Shown piece after piece: positions 12,766 to 24,596 of a DNA stretch of 64,000 nt. Position 1 is the first letter of the stretch, and every line of letters begins with the position of its first letter. Under the pieces are notes generated by a model that had not been told where the DNA came from, ran no database searches, and was given only the letters and a program-made list of their open reading frames with translations. The translations under genes were made by a program, and so were the position numbers. The DNA comes from Aplectana chamaeleonis. Taxonomy: Eukaryota > Nematoda > Chromadorea > Rhabditida > Cosmocercidae. The stretch is taken from the NCBI GenBank assembly GCA_029168955.1, contig JAPDOI010000434.1:1-64000 (forward strand), read 5' to 3'.

Positions 12766-12772
12766 TATAAAA
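12766..12772 (+). promoter_or_regulatory. TATA-box-like TATAAAA, copy A
   Basis: GGTATAAAAGGC context, identical in its core to the site at 50676-50682. In both places the TATA is followed 36 nt later by a 5-bp stem with a TTCG loop, and then by a related GCCGAGGGGAT block. Promoter function is an inference from sequence and spacing. Confidence 0.4.
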
Positions 12773-12801
12773 GGCTCCTCTTCTCACCGCGTGTCTCAGT
12801 C

Positions 12802-12815
12802 GGCTCTTCGGAGCC
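12802..12815 (+). ncRNA. candidate UUCG-loop hairpin near a predicted transcription start, copy A
   Basis: GGCTC-TTCG-GAGCC is a perfect 5-bp stem with a stable tetraloop, 36 nt downstream of TATAAAA. Copy B (50712-50725) keeps the loop and changes two stem pairs together. The downstream sequence to about 13040 is related to 50730-50910. Only a candidate RNA element; no known RNA family was recognised. Confidence 0.3.
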
Positions 12816-13059
12816 GGACCTGGAAGGTGGCCTTAGTCACTTTTCAGAAGATCCATCGGATACCGGAGGATAATTTTTTGTCGCCGAGGGGATATCCCCA
12901 CGGCTCGGGGGGGGGAGGCGGTACCCCAGTATGGGCCCATCCCCCCACGGTTTGCAGTGGGGTGGACCCCACTGCGAACAGTGGTGGTGGGGTCACCCCA
13001 CCCCCGTCAGGATCACAACAGGGATGATCCTTGTGGGATGGTTTCTTGGCACCCGAGAA

Positions 13060-13260
13060 AGTGGAAAACCAAGTGATTTTGGTCGAAAAACTGTTAATCT
13101 CCTTTTTTCCAGACGGCATTCACGATCTTAAGTTGCAACAGTTAAAATTTAGCTAGGAAGTAATTTTTTGGCAGGAGGCTGGAAATGGATGCAGCTAGCT
13201 CCTATTCAATGTTGGAGCTGAATGCTCAATTTCAGCGGAACCTCAAAATTGAGGGCCAAG
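13060..13260 (+). repeat. fragment of the 31.5-33 kb repeat block
   Basis: CTGTTAATCTCCTTTTTTCC, CAGACGGC.TTCACGATCTT and AGGAGGCTGGAAATGGATGC match 31700-31880 and, reversed, 51230-51380. Confidence 0.65.
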
Positions 13261-13325
13261 ACGGGTAAAAACATGTAAACGTGTTATTGTAAACCATTCG
13301 ACGCTCACTGAACTTTAAAAATTGT

Positions 13326-13850
13326 GGTGAGCGCGAAGCGCTCACCAGATTTGGCTTTGCTCTCTTCCCGCGCGGATGCCCTACAATGAGCTCACCTATT
13401 CATACCGTCATCAGAGGTATGAGCTGTACACTATTCGACGCGCTGCAAGAAATTACATATGTGTGCAACTTTTCATCCCAACTGGTCCCCGCTTTCTAAA
13501 GTTATGACCTCTCAAAGTACGCAAAAACGTTCTCCACCACCGCCTCCGCCTCCGCCTCCGCCCCCGCCTCCCCCTCCGCGTCCGCCTCCGCCTCCGCCTC
13601 CGCCTCCCGCCTCCGCCTCCGCCTCCGCCTCCGCCTCCGTCGAAAACCATTTTTTGGAAGGCGTGGACCAAATCGCTCGAAAATTTGTGACTAGAGGTAA
13701 TCGGCCACGGGAATGACGAAAATAATTGTCAGAACTCACCATAATGACTTCTGGGCCCCTAACGGGCGTTTGAAACTCGGAAACCGGACTCTCAAGAATA
13801 GTTTATGAAAATGGTGGGTTTTTCGTTATCAGTCATTATAGACCCAGGCT
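13326..13850. repeat. duplicated flank unit, copy 2
   Basis: Hairpin GGTGAGCGC/GCGCTCACC at 13326-13346, then the same landmarks as 7957-8470, including the hexamer tract at about 13535-13640. Directly followed by copy 3 without an intervening minisatellite. Confidence 0.8.
13535..13640. repeat. CCGCCT hexamer microsatellite
   Basis: About 100 bp of CCGCCT/CCTCCG repeats. It produces poly-Pro, poly-Gly or Ala-Ser open frames in both directions that should not be read as genes. Confidence 0.9.
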
Positions 13851-13854
13851 CCAT

Positions 13855-14450
13855 ATAATGAGATCACCTATTCATACTGTCAATAGAGGTATGAGCTGTA
13901 CACCATCTGACGCGCTGCAAGAAGATTACACATGCTGTGCAACTTTTCATCCCAACTGGTCCCCGCTTTCAAAGTTATGACCTCCCAAAGTACGCAAAAA
14001 CGTTCTCCACCACCGCCTCCGCCTCCGCCTCCGCCTCCTCCGCCACCGCCTCCGCCTCCACCTCCGTCCGTCGATAACCATTTTTTTGGAAGGCGTGGAC
14101 CAAATCGCTCGAAAATTTGTGACTAGAGGTAATCGGCCAGCGGAATGACGAAAATAATTGTCAGAACTCACCATAATGACTTCTGGGCCTCTAACGGGCG
14201 TTTGAAACTCGGAAACCGGCACTCCTCAAGAATAGTTTGGTGAAAATGGTGGGTTTTTCGTTATCAGTCATTGTTTTCTTAGAGCTCCATCTTAGCGCAA
14301 CACCTTGCTCTCTCAGGGTGGTGTACTTGGAACGTCCGGCTCGGAAGAGGACGCCGTGCGGGTTGATGTGCCGACTCTGACCGCGGCGCGTATTCGTTCA
14401 AAGCGCACCATCGATAAGAAGGCGTCGCAGGAGTGTGCTGAAGTGTCGGT
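13855..14450. repeat. duplicated flank unit, copy 3
   Basis: Repeats the landmarks of copies 1 and 2 from CTATTCATAC onward, with a shorter hexamer tract at 14008-14070. It leads through CTTGCTCTCTCAGGGTGGTG into minisatellite array 2, as copy 1 leads into array 1. Confidence 0.8.
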
Positions 14451-16465
14451 TGACTATGTGAGACCCTCCAGTAGGGGGTGCAGGACGTGTGGGTAGAAAT
14501 GTGGGCAGGACGCACTCCGGCAGGAGTATGCAAGGACATCATCGAACGTGTGCAGGACTTGTAGGCCAGGAGTGTGCAGGACATCATGGAACGTGTGCAG
14601 GACCTCAGTAGGGGTGTGCAGGACGTCGTAGAGGCCTGTGTGCAGGACCTCCCGAGTAGGAGTGGGCAGGACATCAAGTGGAACGTGTGCAAAGACCTCA
14701 GTAGGAGTGTGCAGGACATCCATCGGAACGTATGCAAGACCTCAGTAGGGAGTGTGCAGACATCATGGGACCTGTGCAGGACCGTATTAGGAGTGGACAG
14801 GAGCATCATGGGACCTGTGCAGGACTCCCAGTAGGAGATGTGCAGGACATCATGTAACGTGTGTAGGACCGTAGTAGGAGTGGACAGGACATCATGGGAC
14901 GTGTGCAGGACCCCAGTAGGGTGTGCAGGACGTCGTAGAATGTGTGCACGGGACCTCAGTAGGAGGTGACATCGCGGAACGTGCAAGACATCATGGAACT
15001 AGTGCAAGACATGAAGCCAGGAGTGTGCAGGACATCATGGGACCTGTGCAGGACCTCCTGCCGGAGGTTATCATGGAACGTGTGTGCAGGAGCATCATGG
15101 AACGTGCAAGACTCCAGTAGGAATGTGTGCAGGGACATCATAGGGACCTGTGCAGGACCTCGGTAGAGGGTGAATTGCAGGACATCATGGGACCTGTGCA
15201 GTGACCTCAGTAGGAAGTGTGCAGGACATCATGGATCGTGTGCAGAAAGAGACCTTAGTAGGAGTGTGCAGGGACACCATGGGACCTGTGCAGGGACCTC
15301 AGTAGGAAGTGTTGGGACATCATTTTACGTGTGCAGGACAAGTAGTAGGGAAGTGTGTGACATCATTTTACGTGCAGGACTGTAGGCGGGCAGGACATCA
15401 TGGGACGTGTGCAGGACCTCCAGAAGGGTGTGTGCCAGGACATCATGGGACTCTGTGCAGGACTCTCAGCTAGGAGTGTGATACCCAGGGACATCATGGA
15501 TCGTGTGCAAGACACTTAGTAGGAGTGTGCAGGACACCATGCGGACCTGTGCAGTGACCTCAGTAGGGGTAGGCAGGACATCATTTTACGTGTGCAGGGA
15601 CTTAAGTAGTATAAGAAAATTGGGCAAGGACATCATGGGACGTGCAGGACCCCAGAAGAGGGGTGTGCAGGACATCATGGGACCTGTGCCAGGACTCTCG
15701 AGTAGGGGTATTGCAGGACATCATGGATCGTGTGCAAGACCTTAGTAGGAGTGTGCAAGGACACCATGGGACCTGTGCAGGACCTCGGTAGGAGTGTTGT
15801 TTCAGGACATCATTCTACGTGCGCAAGGACCGTAGTAGAAGTGGGGCAGGGACATCATGGAGGACGTGTGCAGGACCCCAGAAGGGGTGTGCAAGGACAT
15901 CATGTGGGACCCGTGCAGGACCTCCAGTAGGTGTGTGCAGGACATCATGGATCGTGTGCAAGACCTGCCGGAAGTAGGAGTGTGTGCAGGACACCATGGG
16001 ACCTGTGCAGTGACCTCCAGTAGGGGTGTGCAGGACATCATTTTACGTGTGTGCAGGACCGTAGTATAAGTGGGCAGGACATCATGGGACGTGTGCAGGA
16101 CCCCAGAAGGGGTGTGCAGGACATCATGGGACCTGTGCAGGACCTCAGTTGAGGGGTGTGCAGGACATCATGGATCACGTGTGCAAGACCTTGAAGTAGG
16201 AGTGTGCAGGGACACCATGGGACCTGTGCAGGACCTCAGTAGGGAGTGTTGCAGGACATCATTGACGTACGTGTGCAGGACCGTAGTAGACGTGGGCAGG
16301 ACATCATGGGACGTGCGTGCAGGACCCCAGAAGGGGTGTGCAGGACGTCGAAAGAATGTGTGCAGGATCTCAGTGCAGGAGAGTGCAGGACATCATGGAA
16401 CGTGTGCAGGACCTTAGTAGGAGTGTGCAGAAACATCAAAGGACGTGCGCAGGACCTCCGTTGAA
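14450..16465. repeat. minisatellite array 2, period about 42 bp
   Basis: Same two-half unit as array 1 (GTGTGCAGGACATCATGGGA, then CTGTGCAGGACCTCAGTAGG). It is better conserved than array 1 and shows higher-order patterns such as a GTAGTAGAAGTGGGCAGGAC variant recurring about every 250 bp. Predicted proteins inside are artefacts. Confidence 0.9.
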
Positions 16466-16489
16466 TGTCCAGGACACCGTATGCAAGTC

Positions 16490-17840
16490 ACGCCTCCGAA
16501 TCAACAAGAGCGATAGGCAATTGCGCCAGGAACAAGAAGCTATTGGCAATCTCACTCGAGTTGGCTCTAAAATTTTTCTAAGTTCTGACTCCGAATTCGC
16601 TACATCTTCACTACCGCTGGGTGTTGTTTTTCTGCTTGTAGTCCCAGGCAGATCCTCAACTGCTGACCTCTGGGAGAGAAGGACGAGTTGTGTGAATGAA
16701 GACACCGCTCTTTCACTTCTTTTTATCTTTTATCATTGATCAATTGGTGTATCATCAAATTTGTTTAAAAAAGAGAGCCCGGAATAACATCATTCCTAAG
16801 GTTACGGTAGTCCTCTTCTAGCGCACTTAACTATCTCGTTCGTGCTGGAAATCAATTTCCATTTTCAGGCTCCAATTTTTATGATTGAGCCCCGGTAGAC
16901 CACACTGTGTGTAGAAACTTTGGCGCGTCAAAATGTTGGACGATGAGGTTGGAAGGCGTCAAAGATTAATATCCGTCACCAATTCTCACCAGTCATCTAG
17001 CACTTTCTCCTAGAATGTTGGTGCGGACCGTAAGAGACAACAGGAAAAAATAGTTACGGCACGAACTCCACATGCAAAAAAAACTCTGAAAATGATTTTG
17101 GCGCAGAAATTCAAATTCGTATTTACAATGTGTTCCGATTGACTTTTCTTTGAATGAAGAAAGGAGTTGAAAAGAAGAACGAAAGGTTTTTCATGGGCCC
17201 CTTCAACATTTTCGTTCACTAGAGGGGCCAAGCTACGCAAAAACATGAAAAATAATATACGGTTTTTCTGCGCGTACGATGTATTTAACTATCGTTTAAC
17301 TTGTTCCGAATCAGACATATGGGCCGGCGCAGACGAGTCACGTCAGCAAGAACCGGTGAAGTTTGGCTACAGCTGACTGACCCTGGGTCTATCTCTAGAC
17401 GGGGTGAGGAGCCACCCAAGACTCATAGAAATGATGGAAAATTCTGATAAAAGATGTCTGATACTGCTATCAATCATTGTTTTTATAGAAACTTCATGAA
17501 AATACTCCGACTGGTAGCACTTACCAATGGGTGGTTCATTTCAATTCTGTCTTGAATGGTGGGTGCCCCCTCTCCCCTCGTCTAAGGATTGTGCCCCAAC
17601 CCTGTACAATTGGGTCATTTTAAAACTCATTTCTTCCATTTTCTCGACTTTTAAATTCAAAAAAGTATATGCCTTGTATCTTGTCTGTAGGAAGCCGTCA
17701 TGTTGCAACTATTATCTTGCAATCCTAGCAGCTGTTTCTTCATTTCTACCCACTATGTTTCAAAGAAAAACAACTTGCCTTTTTGGAGAGCTTGACGATA
17801 TTGTAGAAGGGAAAGCCCTTGTAAAAAGTTGTGAAATTTC
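16490..17840. repeat. segmental duplication, post-array flank, copy 2
   Basis: Same order as 10600-11687, with an extra segment near 17250-17400 (ATACGGTTTTTCTGCGCGTA to GAGGAGCCACCC). Non-coding as far as can be seen. Confidence 0.8.
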
Positions 17841-18668
17841 TGAAAGTTGGGCTTCGCAGAAAAAGGTCAAGGATTTGGCATTGCTCCTAAATGTCGTGAA
17901 ATTGTGCTTATTGGATTTAGCTCTCCAACTTGATTTTTCAAATGTAGTGAAATTGTCGAATTGATTTGGCTGTGATGATACTATATGCGAGATAACATAA
18001 TCATTAAAGTGTAGTGAAATTGTTGCAAACGGATTTGGCAGGAGCTCTATCAATTATCACCAGTCAAATCACGCGTCCAGAAGGGGTTTTCCTTGGAGCG
18101 CATATTGAATCGGGAATGAGAACAGGAATAAACCTAGCAGCAAAACGTTTCTAAGGGTACAATGCGAACCACCGTGAAAGCGTTGAGGACGCGAAGACAT
18201 AGTCAGTAGCGCGAGTAAATTGCGTTAGATTTCGCTTTTCAAGGAATTTTATCTCATCGGTGAGGGAAGGTCTGGTACCTGAAAAGGCCACACTAGAAAA
18301 GGCAGAATAGCATTTGGAAACACTTTAATTCTAGCCCATAAGGCCACGTTTCGTTCAGCATTGTTGACTGAGGATTATTATTTTTTCTTTTGTCTTCATT
18401 CGCTCGCCAAGAGGACCTTCCTGACGCATGATTTGACTGTGATAATTGATAGAGCTCCTGCCAAATCCGTTTGGGTAAACAATTTCACTACATTTAATGA
18501 TTATGTTATCTGCATATAGTGCATCATCACAGCCAAATCAGATTCGACAATTTCACTACATTTGGAAAAACTCAAGTTGAGAGCTAAATCTAATAAAGAT
18601 GTAATTTGCACGACATTTAGGGAGCAATGCCAAATCCTTGACCTTTTTCTGCGAAGCCCAACTTTTCA
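17841..18668. mobile_element. palindromic (foldback) element, copy 2, spacer inverted
   Basis: The arms match copy 1 (left starting AAAGTTGGGCTTCGCAG, right ending CGAAGCCCAACTTTT). The 335-bp spacer (18084-18418) is the reverse complement of the copy 1 spacer. For example GTTTTCCTTGGAGCGCAT lies on the left here, and its complement ATGCGCTTCAAGGAAAACCC lies on the right in copy 1. Confidence 0.85.
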
Positions 18669-18789
18669 GAATGGGGTTGTGTGAATGACCTTACGAAACT
18701 GAAAAGCAGCTCTGGCAACATGACCTGACATGACTCACATAACATCTCAAACTTTCTGCTTGCTATGCTTGTCAATCACTTACACTTTT

Positions 18790-19540
18790 ACAGAAGTTTT
18801 GCGGCAAGGTGTTCTCTCTCTGCGCGAATCTCCGGGGCATAATTTCTCGGATGGCTAGCATCGAGTCTGAGCTCCCTGCTCACTCTACCAGGGTGAGTCT
18901 TCACAACTTTCGGATTGAGCAGCAACGGGTCCCGGAAACACCTGCCCACTATCCGGGTTTCACGCCGACGTCCCGATGATTTCATCAGAAGCTCGAAGCA
19001 CTTTTCACGACGTCCCGATGACGTCATCGAAGCTATTTGGGAAGCCCGAAGCACTTTTGGGACTATCCTAGACGGGGAAGGTCACCTAGGCAGGGAGGGA
19101 GTCACCCACGATTTTTCCCATGAAAATGAATGGAAAACCTGATAAAAGATGTTTGATGCTGCTATCAATCATTGTTGTTGATGAAGTTCTGTAGAAATAC
19201 TTCTGTAGAAATAACTTCGATTGATAGCGTTATAGATCGGTGGTTCATTCCATTTCTGACTTGAATCTTGAGAGTGCTTTCCCGTTCAGGATAATCCGCA
19301 CTTCTCATGATGTCCCGATGACGTCATCAGAAGCCCGAAGCTTGCTCTTTGGGACTATCCCTAGACGGGGGCACCCACGACTTTCTCTCATGAAAATCCA
19401 ATGGAAACACCTTGATAAAAGGTTAGCTGATGCTGCTATCAGTCATTGTTGTTCTATGAAGTTGTGTAGAAATACTTTTGATTGATAGCGTTATAGATCG
19501 GTGGTTCATTCCATTTCTGACTTGAATCTTGAGTGCCGTC
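18790..19540. repeat. transition zone: diverged satellite units and a duplicated ~165-bp segment
   Basis: Single satellite-like units (GACGTCCCGATG) occur at about 18970-19060 and 19310-19340. A segment with TGATGCTGCTATCA and GATCGGTGGTTCATTCCATT appears twice (about 19085-19270 and 19370-19535). Related, more diverged copies lie at about 17405-17550 and 11280-11425. Confidence 0.65.
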
Positions 19541-21230
19541 ATGGGCCCGAAGCATTTTCACGTCGTCGATGGGGTAGAAGCCCGCACTTTCACGACGTCC
19601 CAACAACGTCATCAGAAACTCGAGGTACCTTTACGACGTCCCGATGACGCTACCAGAAGCCCGAAGATTCTTCTTCTTCACGACGTCCTGATGACGTCAT
19701 CAGAAGCCCGGAAGCACCTTTCACGACGTCCCGATGACGTCGCATCAATAGCCCGAAGCACTTTTCACGAGCGTCCTGATGACGTCATCAGAACCCGGGA
19801 AGCACTTTCACGACGTCCCGATGACGTCATAAGAAGCCCGAAGCACTTTCACGACGTCCCGATGACGTCATCAGGAGCCCGGGAAGCACTTTTCACGATT
19901 TAACGTCTCGATGACGTCATCAGAAGCCCGGAAGCGCACTTTCACGACGTCCCGATGACGCTTCATCAGAAGCCCGAAGCACTTTTCTACGGCGTCCCGA
20001 TGACGTCATCAGAAGCCCGAAGCACTTTTCACGACAGTCCCGATGACGATCAAATCAGAAGCCCGGAAGCACTTTCACGGCGCGTCCCACGATGACGCTT
20101 CATCAGGAAGCCCGAAGCACTTTCTACGACGTCCCGATGACGTCATCAGAAGCCCGGAAGCACTTTCACGGCGTCCCGATGACGTCATTAGAAGCCCGGA
20201 AGCACTTTCATACGACGTCCCGATGACGTCATCAGAGAAGCTCCGAAGCCCACTTTCACGACGTCCCGATGACGTCATCAGTAGCCCGAAGCACTTTCAC
20301 GACGTCCCGATTGAGCGTCATCAGGAGCCCGAAGCACTTTTTCCACGCGACGTCCCGATGACGTCATCAGAAGCCCGAAGCACTTTCACGACGTCCCGAT
20401 GACGTCATCGGTGAAGCCCGAAGCACTTTCTTCACGGCGTCCCGATGAGCGTCATCAGAAGCCAAAGAAGCACTTTCACGACGTCCCGATGACGTCATCA
20501 GAAGCCCGAAGCACTTTTTCACGACGTCCCGATGACGTCATCAGAAGCCCGAAGCACTTTCACGACGTCCCCCGATGACGTCATCAGAAGCCCGAAGCAC
20601 TTTTCACGACGTCCCTGGATGACGTCATCAGAAGCCCGAAGCACTTCACGACGTCCCGATGACGTCATCAGAAGCCCGAAGCACTTTCTGCACGACGTCC
20701 CCGATGACGTCATCAGAAGCCCGAAGCACTTTCACGACGTCCCGATGACGTCATCAGAAGCCCGAAGCACTTTTCATGACGTCCCGATGACGTCATCAGA
20801 AGCCCGAAGCACTTTCACGACGTCCGACCGATGACGTCATCAGAAGCCCGAAGCACTTTTCACGACGTCCCGATGACGTCATCAGAAGCCCGAAGCACTT
20901 TCACGACGTCCCGATGACGTCATCAGAAGCCCGAAACACTTTCGACGTCCCGATGACGTCATCAGAAGCCCACAGCACTTTCACGACGTCCCCATGACCT
21001 CATCAGAAGCCCGAAGCACTTTCACGACGTCCCCATGACCCCATCAGAAGCCCGAAGCACTCCCACGACGTCCCGATGACGTCATCAGAAGCCCGAAGCA
21101 CTTTTCACGACGTCCCCATGACCTCATCAGAAGCCTGAAGCACTCTCACGACGTCCCGATGAAGCGTCATCAAGAAGCCCGAAGCACTTCTTCTTCGTTA
21201 CACGACGTCCCGATGACGTCATCAGAATCC
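19540..21230. repeat. minisatellite array 3, period about 41 bp, with TGACGTCA per unit
   Basis: Roughly 40 tandem units built around CGATGACGTCATCAGAAGCC, CGAAGCACTTT and CACGACGTCC. The first third is disordered; units near 20500-20960 are nearly identical. The 8-bp palindrome TGACGTCA, which equals the cAMP-response-element core, is kept in most units. A few units near 20990-21130 have CATGACCTCATC instead. Open frames of up to 124 codons are artefacts. Confidence 0.92.
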
Positions 21231-21358
21231 CCTCACCTACGAATCGGTTAATTACCAGCCTACGTACCTCCTACTCAGCGCTTACCTGTCTGCCAGAGCG
21301 TTGATTGCCTGAGACCATTGGCAGTGGCTATTAGCAGTGAGGTGACTGAAAAGCGTGA

Positions 21359-21440
21359 CGGCCCTGACCTGACGGCCTACGGCCCACGGCCTACGGCCCA
21401 TCGGCCTACGGCCTACGGCCCACAGCCTACGGCTTCCTGG
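21359..21440. repeat. short CGGCCTACGGCC tandem repeat
   Basis: About eight imperfect copies of CTACGGCC/CCACGGCC in 80 bp, just after satellite array 3. Confidence 0.75.
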
Positions 21441-21694
21441 CACACCATGAAATTCCTTCTTAAGCTTTCGGGCTCACAACTTTGCATTATTTGTGAAGCG
21501 ATTTTGCTGGGAAATTCGGACCAGCAGGTGTCTTCTGGACCCCTTCGCTTATATCCAGAAGGAAATCTTCAGAAATTTTGTTTCCAAAGATTCTATAAAC
21601 TATTTTATAAAATCTTCCTAAGTGATCACAAGGCCTAGGTAAAACTAAATCTCTCCAGGCATACTTCGCGGCTGGAGCGATAGTTGTTCTATGA

Positions 21695-21865
21695 TTGACC
21701 AAATCGCACTTTTAGTTATTTCACTTCATTTCCTAACCTTTTCGTTACTTCAGGCTATTTTACGCCAACTCACTTTTTAAGATAGTTCAAGATATTTTTG
21801 AAACTTTTTTTCTCTTCTAAATGGCATTGCCGAATGGCTACTTTCGCCAGGAGGCCAAGTTTTGA
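21695..21865 (-). repeat. single arm of the palindrome found at 32479-32990
   Basis: GACCAAATCGCACTTTTAGTTATTTC..., TTTCACTTCATTTCCTA and TATTTTTGAAACT..GCCAGGA match the right arm of the palindromic element inside the 31.5-33 kb repeat block. The other arm is missing. Confidence 0.6.
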
Positions 21866-23642
21866 AATTATTCTCTGGTTCCGAGCCAAATTTACTCTGT
21901 GCCCTTGCGCGCTTGTGCGGAGCGAGGGTAGAGACAGCGAGAATGTGTGGGGAGAAGCGGACGCAGCGTACGCGCAGACGCACGCGATTAACGGAAATGA
22001 ATTTGACTCGGAAACAGGATATGTATGCAAAGTTAGTGCAGTTCTCCGTGTGCTCACCATGGTATAGATCTGATATAGCATCATATCCCGTATTGCTTCT
22101 TTTTTCTCTGAAAAAAAGACAAGAATCGACAAACACACTTTCTCGAGTATCAAACATTTCATTCATATTTTAAATTATGTAGATGTAGGTTTGCAGTTTA
22201 AACTAGGTTCTCTAACGATGAATGTTTTGTGTGTTTAATGGCCATGAATGTTTTGGAAAACATACATCTCTTCCAGCCTTCCATCTTTTTCTATTCATAA
22301 GGGCTTTTCTCTGTTACGCGCATCCCTATTCGGAATTGACCCGAAAATTAAGATCGCGACGCGATGGTCGTCGCGCGATGGCAAGCTTGTTGCTGGTTTT
22401 CTTCAGGGTTTTTCATTAACTCAAACAGAGCTTACAATAAAAACAATAAAATGAACATAACTAGGACTACTTGCACTCAAGAAAAAAAACACGGAAAAAC
22501 TGTTGCTAACTTCACTAAAAAAATTATGTTGCTCGTTCACGCGAAATTGCGTACGTACGCAACCACACGTAATCGCTCAGCGTTCACATTTGTGTTCGTG
22601 CCTGCGCGACGCTATTTTCGCGTCGCATTGATATGTGCCATCGCGTCACCCCACCCCCCCCCGAAAACTTTGAACACCGCCTTACTCTGGGTCATGCTGA
22701 AAACCTAACTTGTCATTTTTGTAGCTGGTAGTGCTGCTTTTTCTGCAGAAAAAGGTAGCTGAAACTCTTCGCTCGCACCGTGGCGGCAATGCTATTCATT
22801 CGGTTACGGGGCATCTCACAAGTGAACACGGCTGTCCCATGAGTCTCTGCCCGCTGCGAGACGAGCAGGGTATTCCATCACCAGGTCATCCATCCGATGG
22901 CTTTGCGGGCATGGTGGAGCTTCATCTGCAGTGTTCTAGCTCTCTTGCACAGAGATTTCGCTGGTGGTCTTCGTGAATGGTTTGGAATCTCAGTCTATGT
23001 TTCCCTTGACTATATAGAATCGATTAAAGAACTGAAGATTCCTAATCGCAAAAACGATGGAACTTACGTAAAAGTAAAAACTTCTGTTTTTGCGGACAAA
23101 TCGCCAATGAGAACCTAGTGATGTAGAACATCAACGAATGAATTTATTTTGGGGTGTTCCAGCATCTTAAACTCCTTGTTGTTACTGCTAATACTTCAAC
23201 AGTTGAAAAATAATGAATTCTTCCATTTAACAAGCCAAAACTTCAACCATAAATCTCATTGTCATCGATTCTAATTTTTCATTTGGAGCATGCGTTGCCG
23301 TAATAATTTTTAAATAGTGTTTCGCTCATATAATGAGTGAAAATGAGTGAACTCCCTTTTTCACCAACCGTAACAAAGAATTTATGCTAAGAAATCGCTT
23401 CAGAAAGCATCGCTTAAAAGTTCTTATAATCGGTTTTTTTTCAGCGAATAATTGTTAACAATAATTTTTTTATGAATAACTTCATCAACCTCAATAAAAT
23501 TAGTTCTGATCAATTAGGTTTAGAGTCCGTATCTAAGTGGATGTACATACTTTCATTCAATAGCTTTTCGTTGAAGAACGATTCAATTATTATTTACAGT
23601 CCATAGTTTCTTTAATTGTTTGGAGGAATTTAGCTTATCCAT
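21866..23642. other. no gene recognised; possible small exons
   Basis: A GTGCGGAGCG(A/G)AGG-TAGAGACAG stretch at about 21912-21945 recurs near 51980-52010. An open stretch preceded by CTCTCTTGCACAG (22939-22951) and running to a stop near 23118 could be an exon, but it matches nothing I recognise. 23120-23640 is AT-rich and featureless. Confidence 0.3.
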
Positions 23643-23646
23643 TTAA

Positions 23647-24107
23647 AGGCAGTGCTCACAATAAAAGTCGTTTTTCTGTTTTTCCGCCTATCTTGGAAAC
23701 GGTCCCATGCTGATTCCAATGATGTCCCTGAAATAGTACAAGACCTCCTGGAAACGGAGTTATGGCCCCTCGAAATTCAGCAAGGGAAAATTGTGGACGA
23801 GTTGTCCGAGGCTTGTAAGTCCCGTTTTTTGCAGCCGATGTGTGCGAGCCGACCTGAGTGAAGAGAGACGTTGAGAATGAAGGGATGAACGGGGCTCTTG
23901 ATCGGAAACCACCGCTCTTTTAACCACAAATTCAGGGGAGCTGTTATAGGACGTGGGCGGAGTGGCCCAATGGGTCGGCTGGCCCACGAGATTTTCACCC
24001 ACTTACCGGCCGTTTTTCGTCGCACTTCCGTTCTTAATTTTCTTACAGGGACCCAAAGCTTACGTTTTAGCCAAAAAAGGGGAACTTTTTCTTCGTGAAC
24101 ACTGCCT
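23647..24107. mobile_element. TTAA-flanked MITE, TIR AGGCAGTG(T/C)TCAC
   Basis: Bounded by TTAA at 23643-23646 and 24108-24111. The left TIR starts AGGCAGTGCTCAC and the right ends GTGAACACTGCCT. It shares the interior block GACGAGTTGTCCGAGGCTTG with the next element. The right TTAA is shared with that neighbour. Confidence 0.85.
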
Positions 24108-24111
24108 TTAA

Positions 24112-24596
24112 AGGCAGTGTTCACGATAAGAATCGTTTGTCTGCTTTTCCGCCTATCTTGAAGACGGTCCAATGCTGATTCCAATGATGTCTCTGAAATC
24201 GTACAAGACCTTCTGGGAACGGAGTTATGGTCCCTCAAACATTGAGATAAGGAAACATGGTGGACGAGTTGTCCGAGGCTTGTAACTTCCGTCTCTTGCA
24301 GCCGATGTATGCCAGCTGACCTGAGTAAAGAGAGAAGTTGGGAATAAAGGGAAGAACTGGGCTATTGTTCGGAAACTATCGCTCATCTCACATTCTCGAG
24401 CATTCATTTATTCACGTCAGTGGGCGTGGAAAGTGCATCTGGGGGTGACGAGCTGACTAGTGTCCAACTTTGGGCCCGTAGGGGACCGTTCCGAGCTCAT
24501 TTTTCTTACTTTTTTCAACGTTATGGTTGAGCTAGGCCCCGCAGCTGCCGATCTCCACCAAAAAAACAGACATGGTTTCTATCGTGGACACTGCCT
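24112..24596. mobile_element. TTAA-flanked MITE abutting the previous one
   Basis: TTAA at 24108-24111 and 24597-24600. The ends are AGGCAGTGTTCACGATAAGA and ATCGTGGACACTGCCT. It is the same subfamily as 59374-59832 and 42574-43053. Head-to-tail with its neighbour, with one TTAA between them. Non-coding. Confidence 0.88.

Noticed and set aside
12871..12880. Sm-site-like AATTTTTTG downstream of the TATA block, suggesting an snRNA
   Set aside because: The homologous block at 50.7 kb lacks a matching Sm site and no snRNA sequence is recognised.
13459..13742. Proline-rich and glycine-rich proteins on the two strands
   Set aside because: Both are translations of a CCGCCT hexamer tract within a duplicated non-coding unit.
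19529..20402. Apparent RRPDDVIRSPKHF repeat proteins
   Set aside because: Product of the ~41-bp satellite; frames open and close with unit length changes.
8620..21230. CRISPR-like appearance of the regular arrays
   Set aside because: Units are contiguous with no unique spacers, and the context is eukaryotic.
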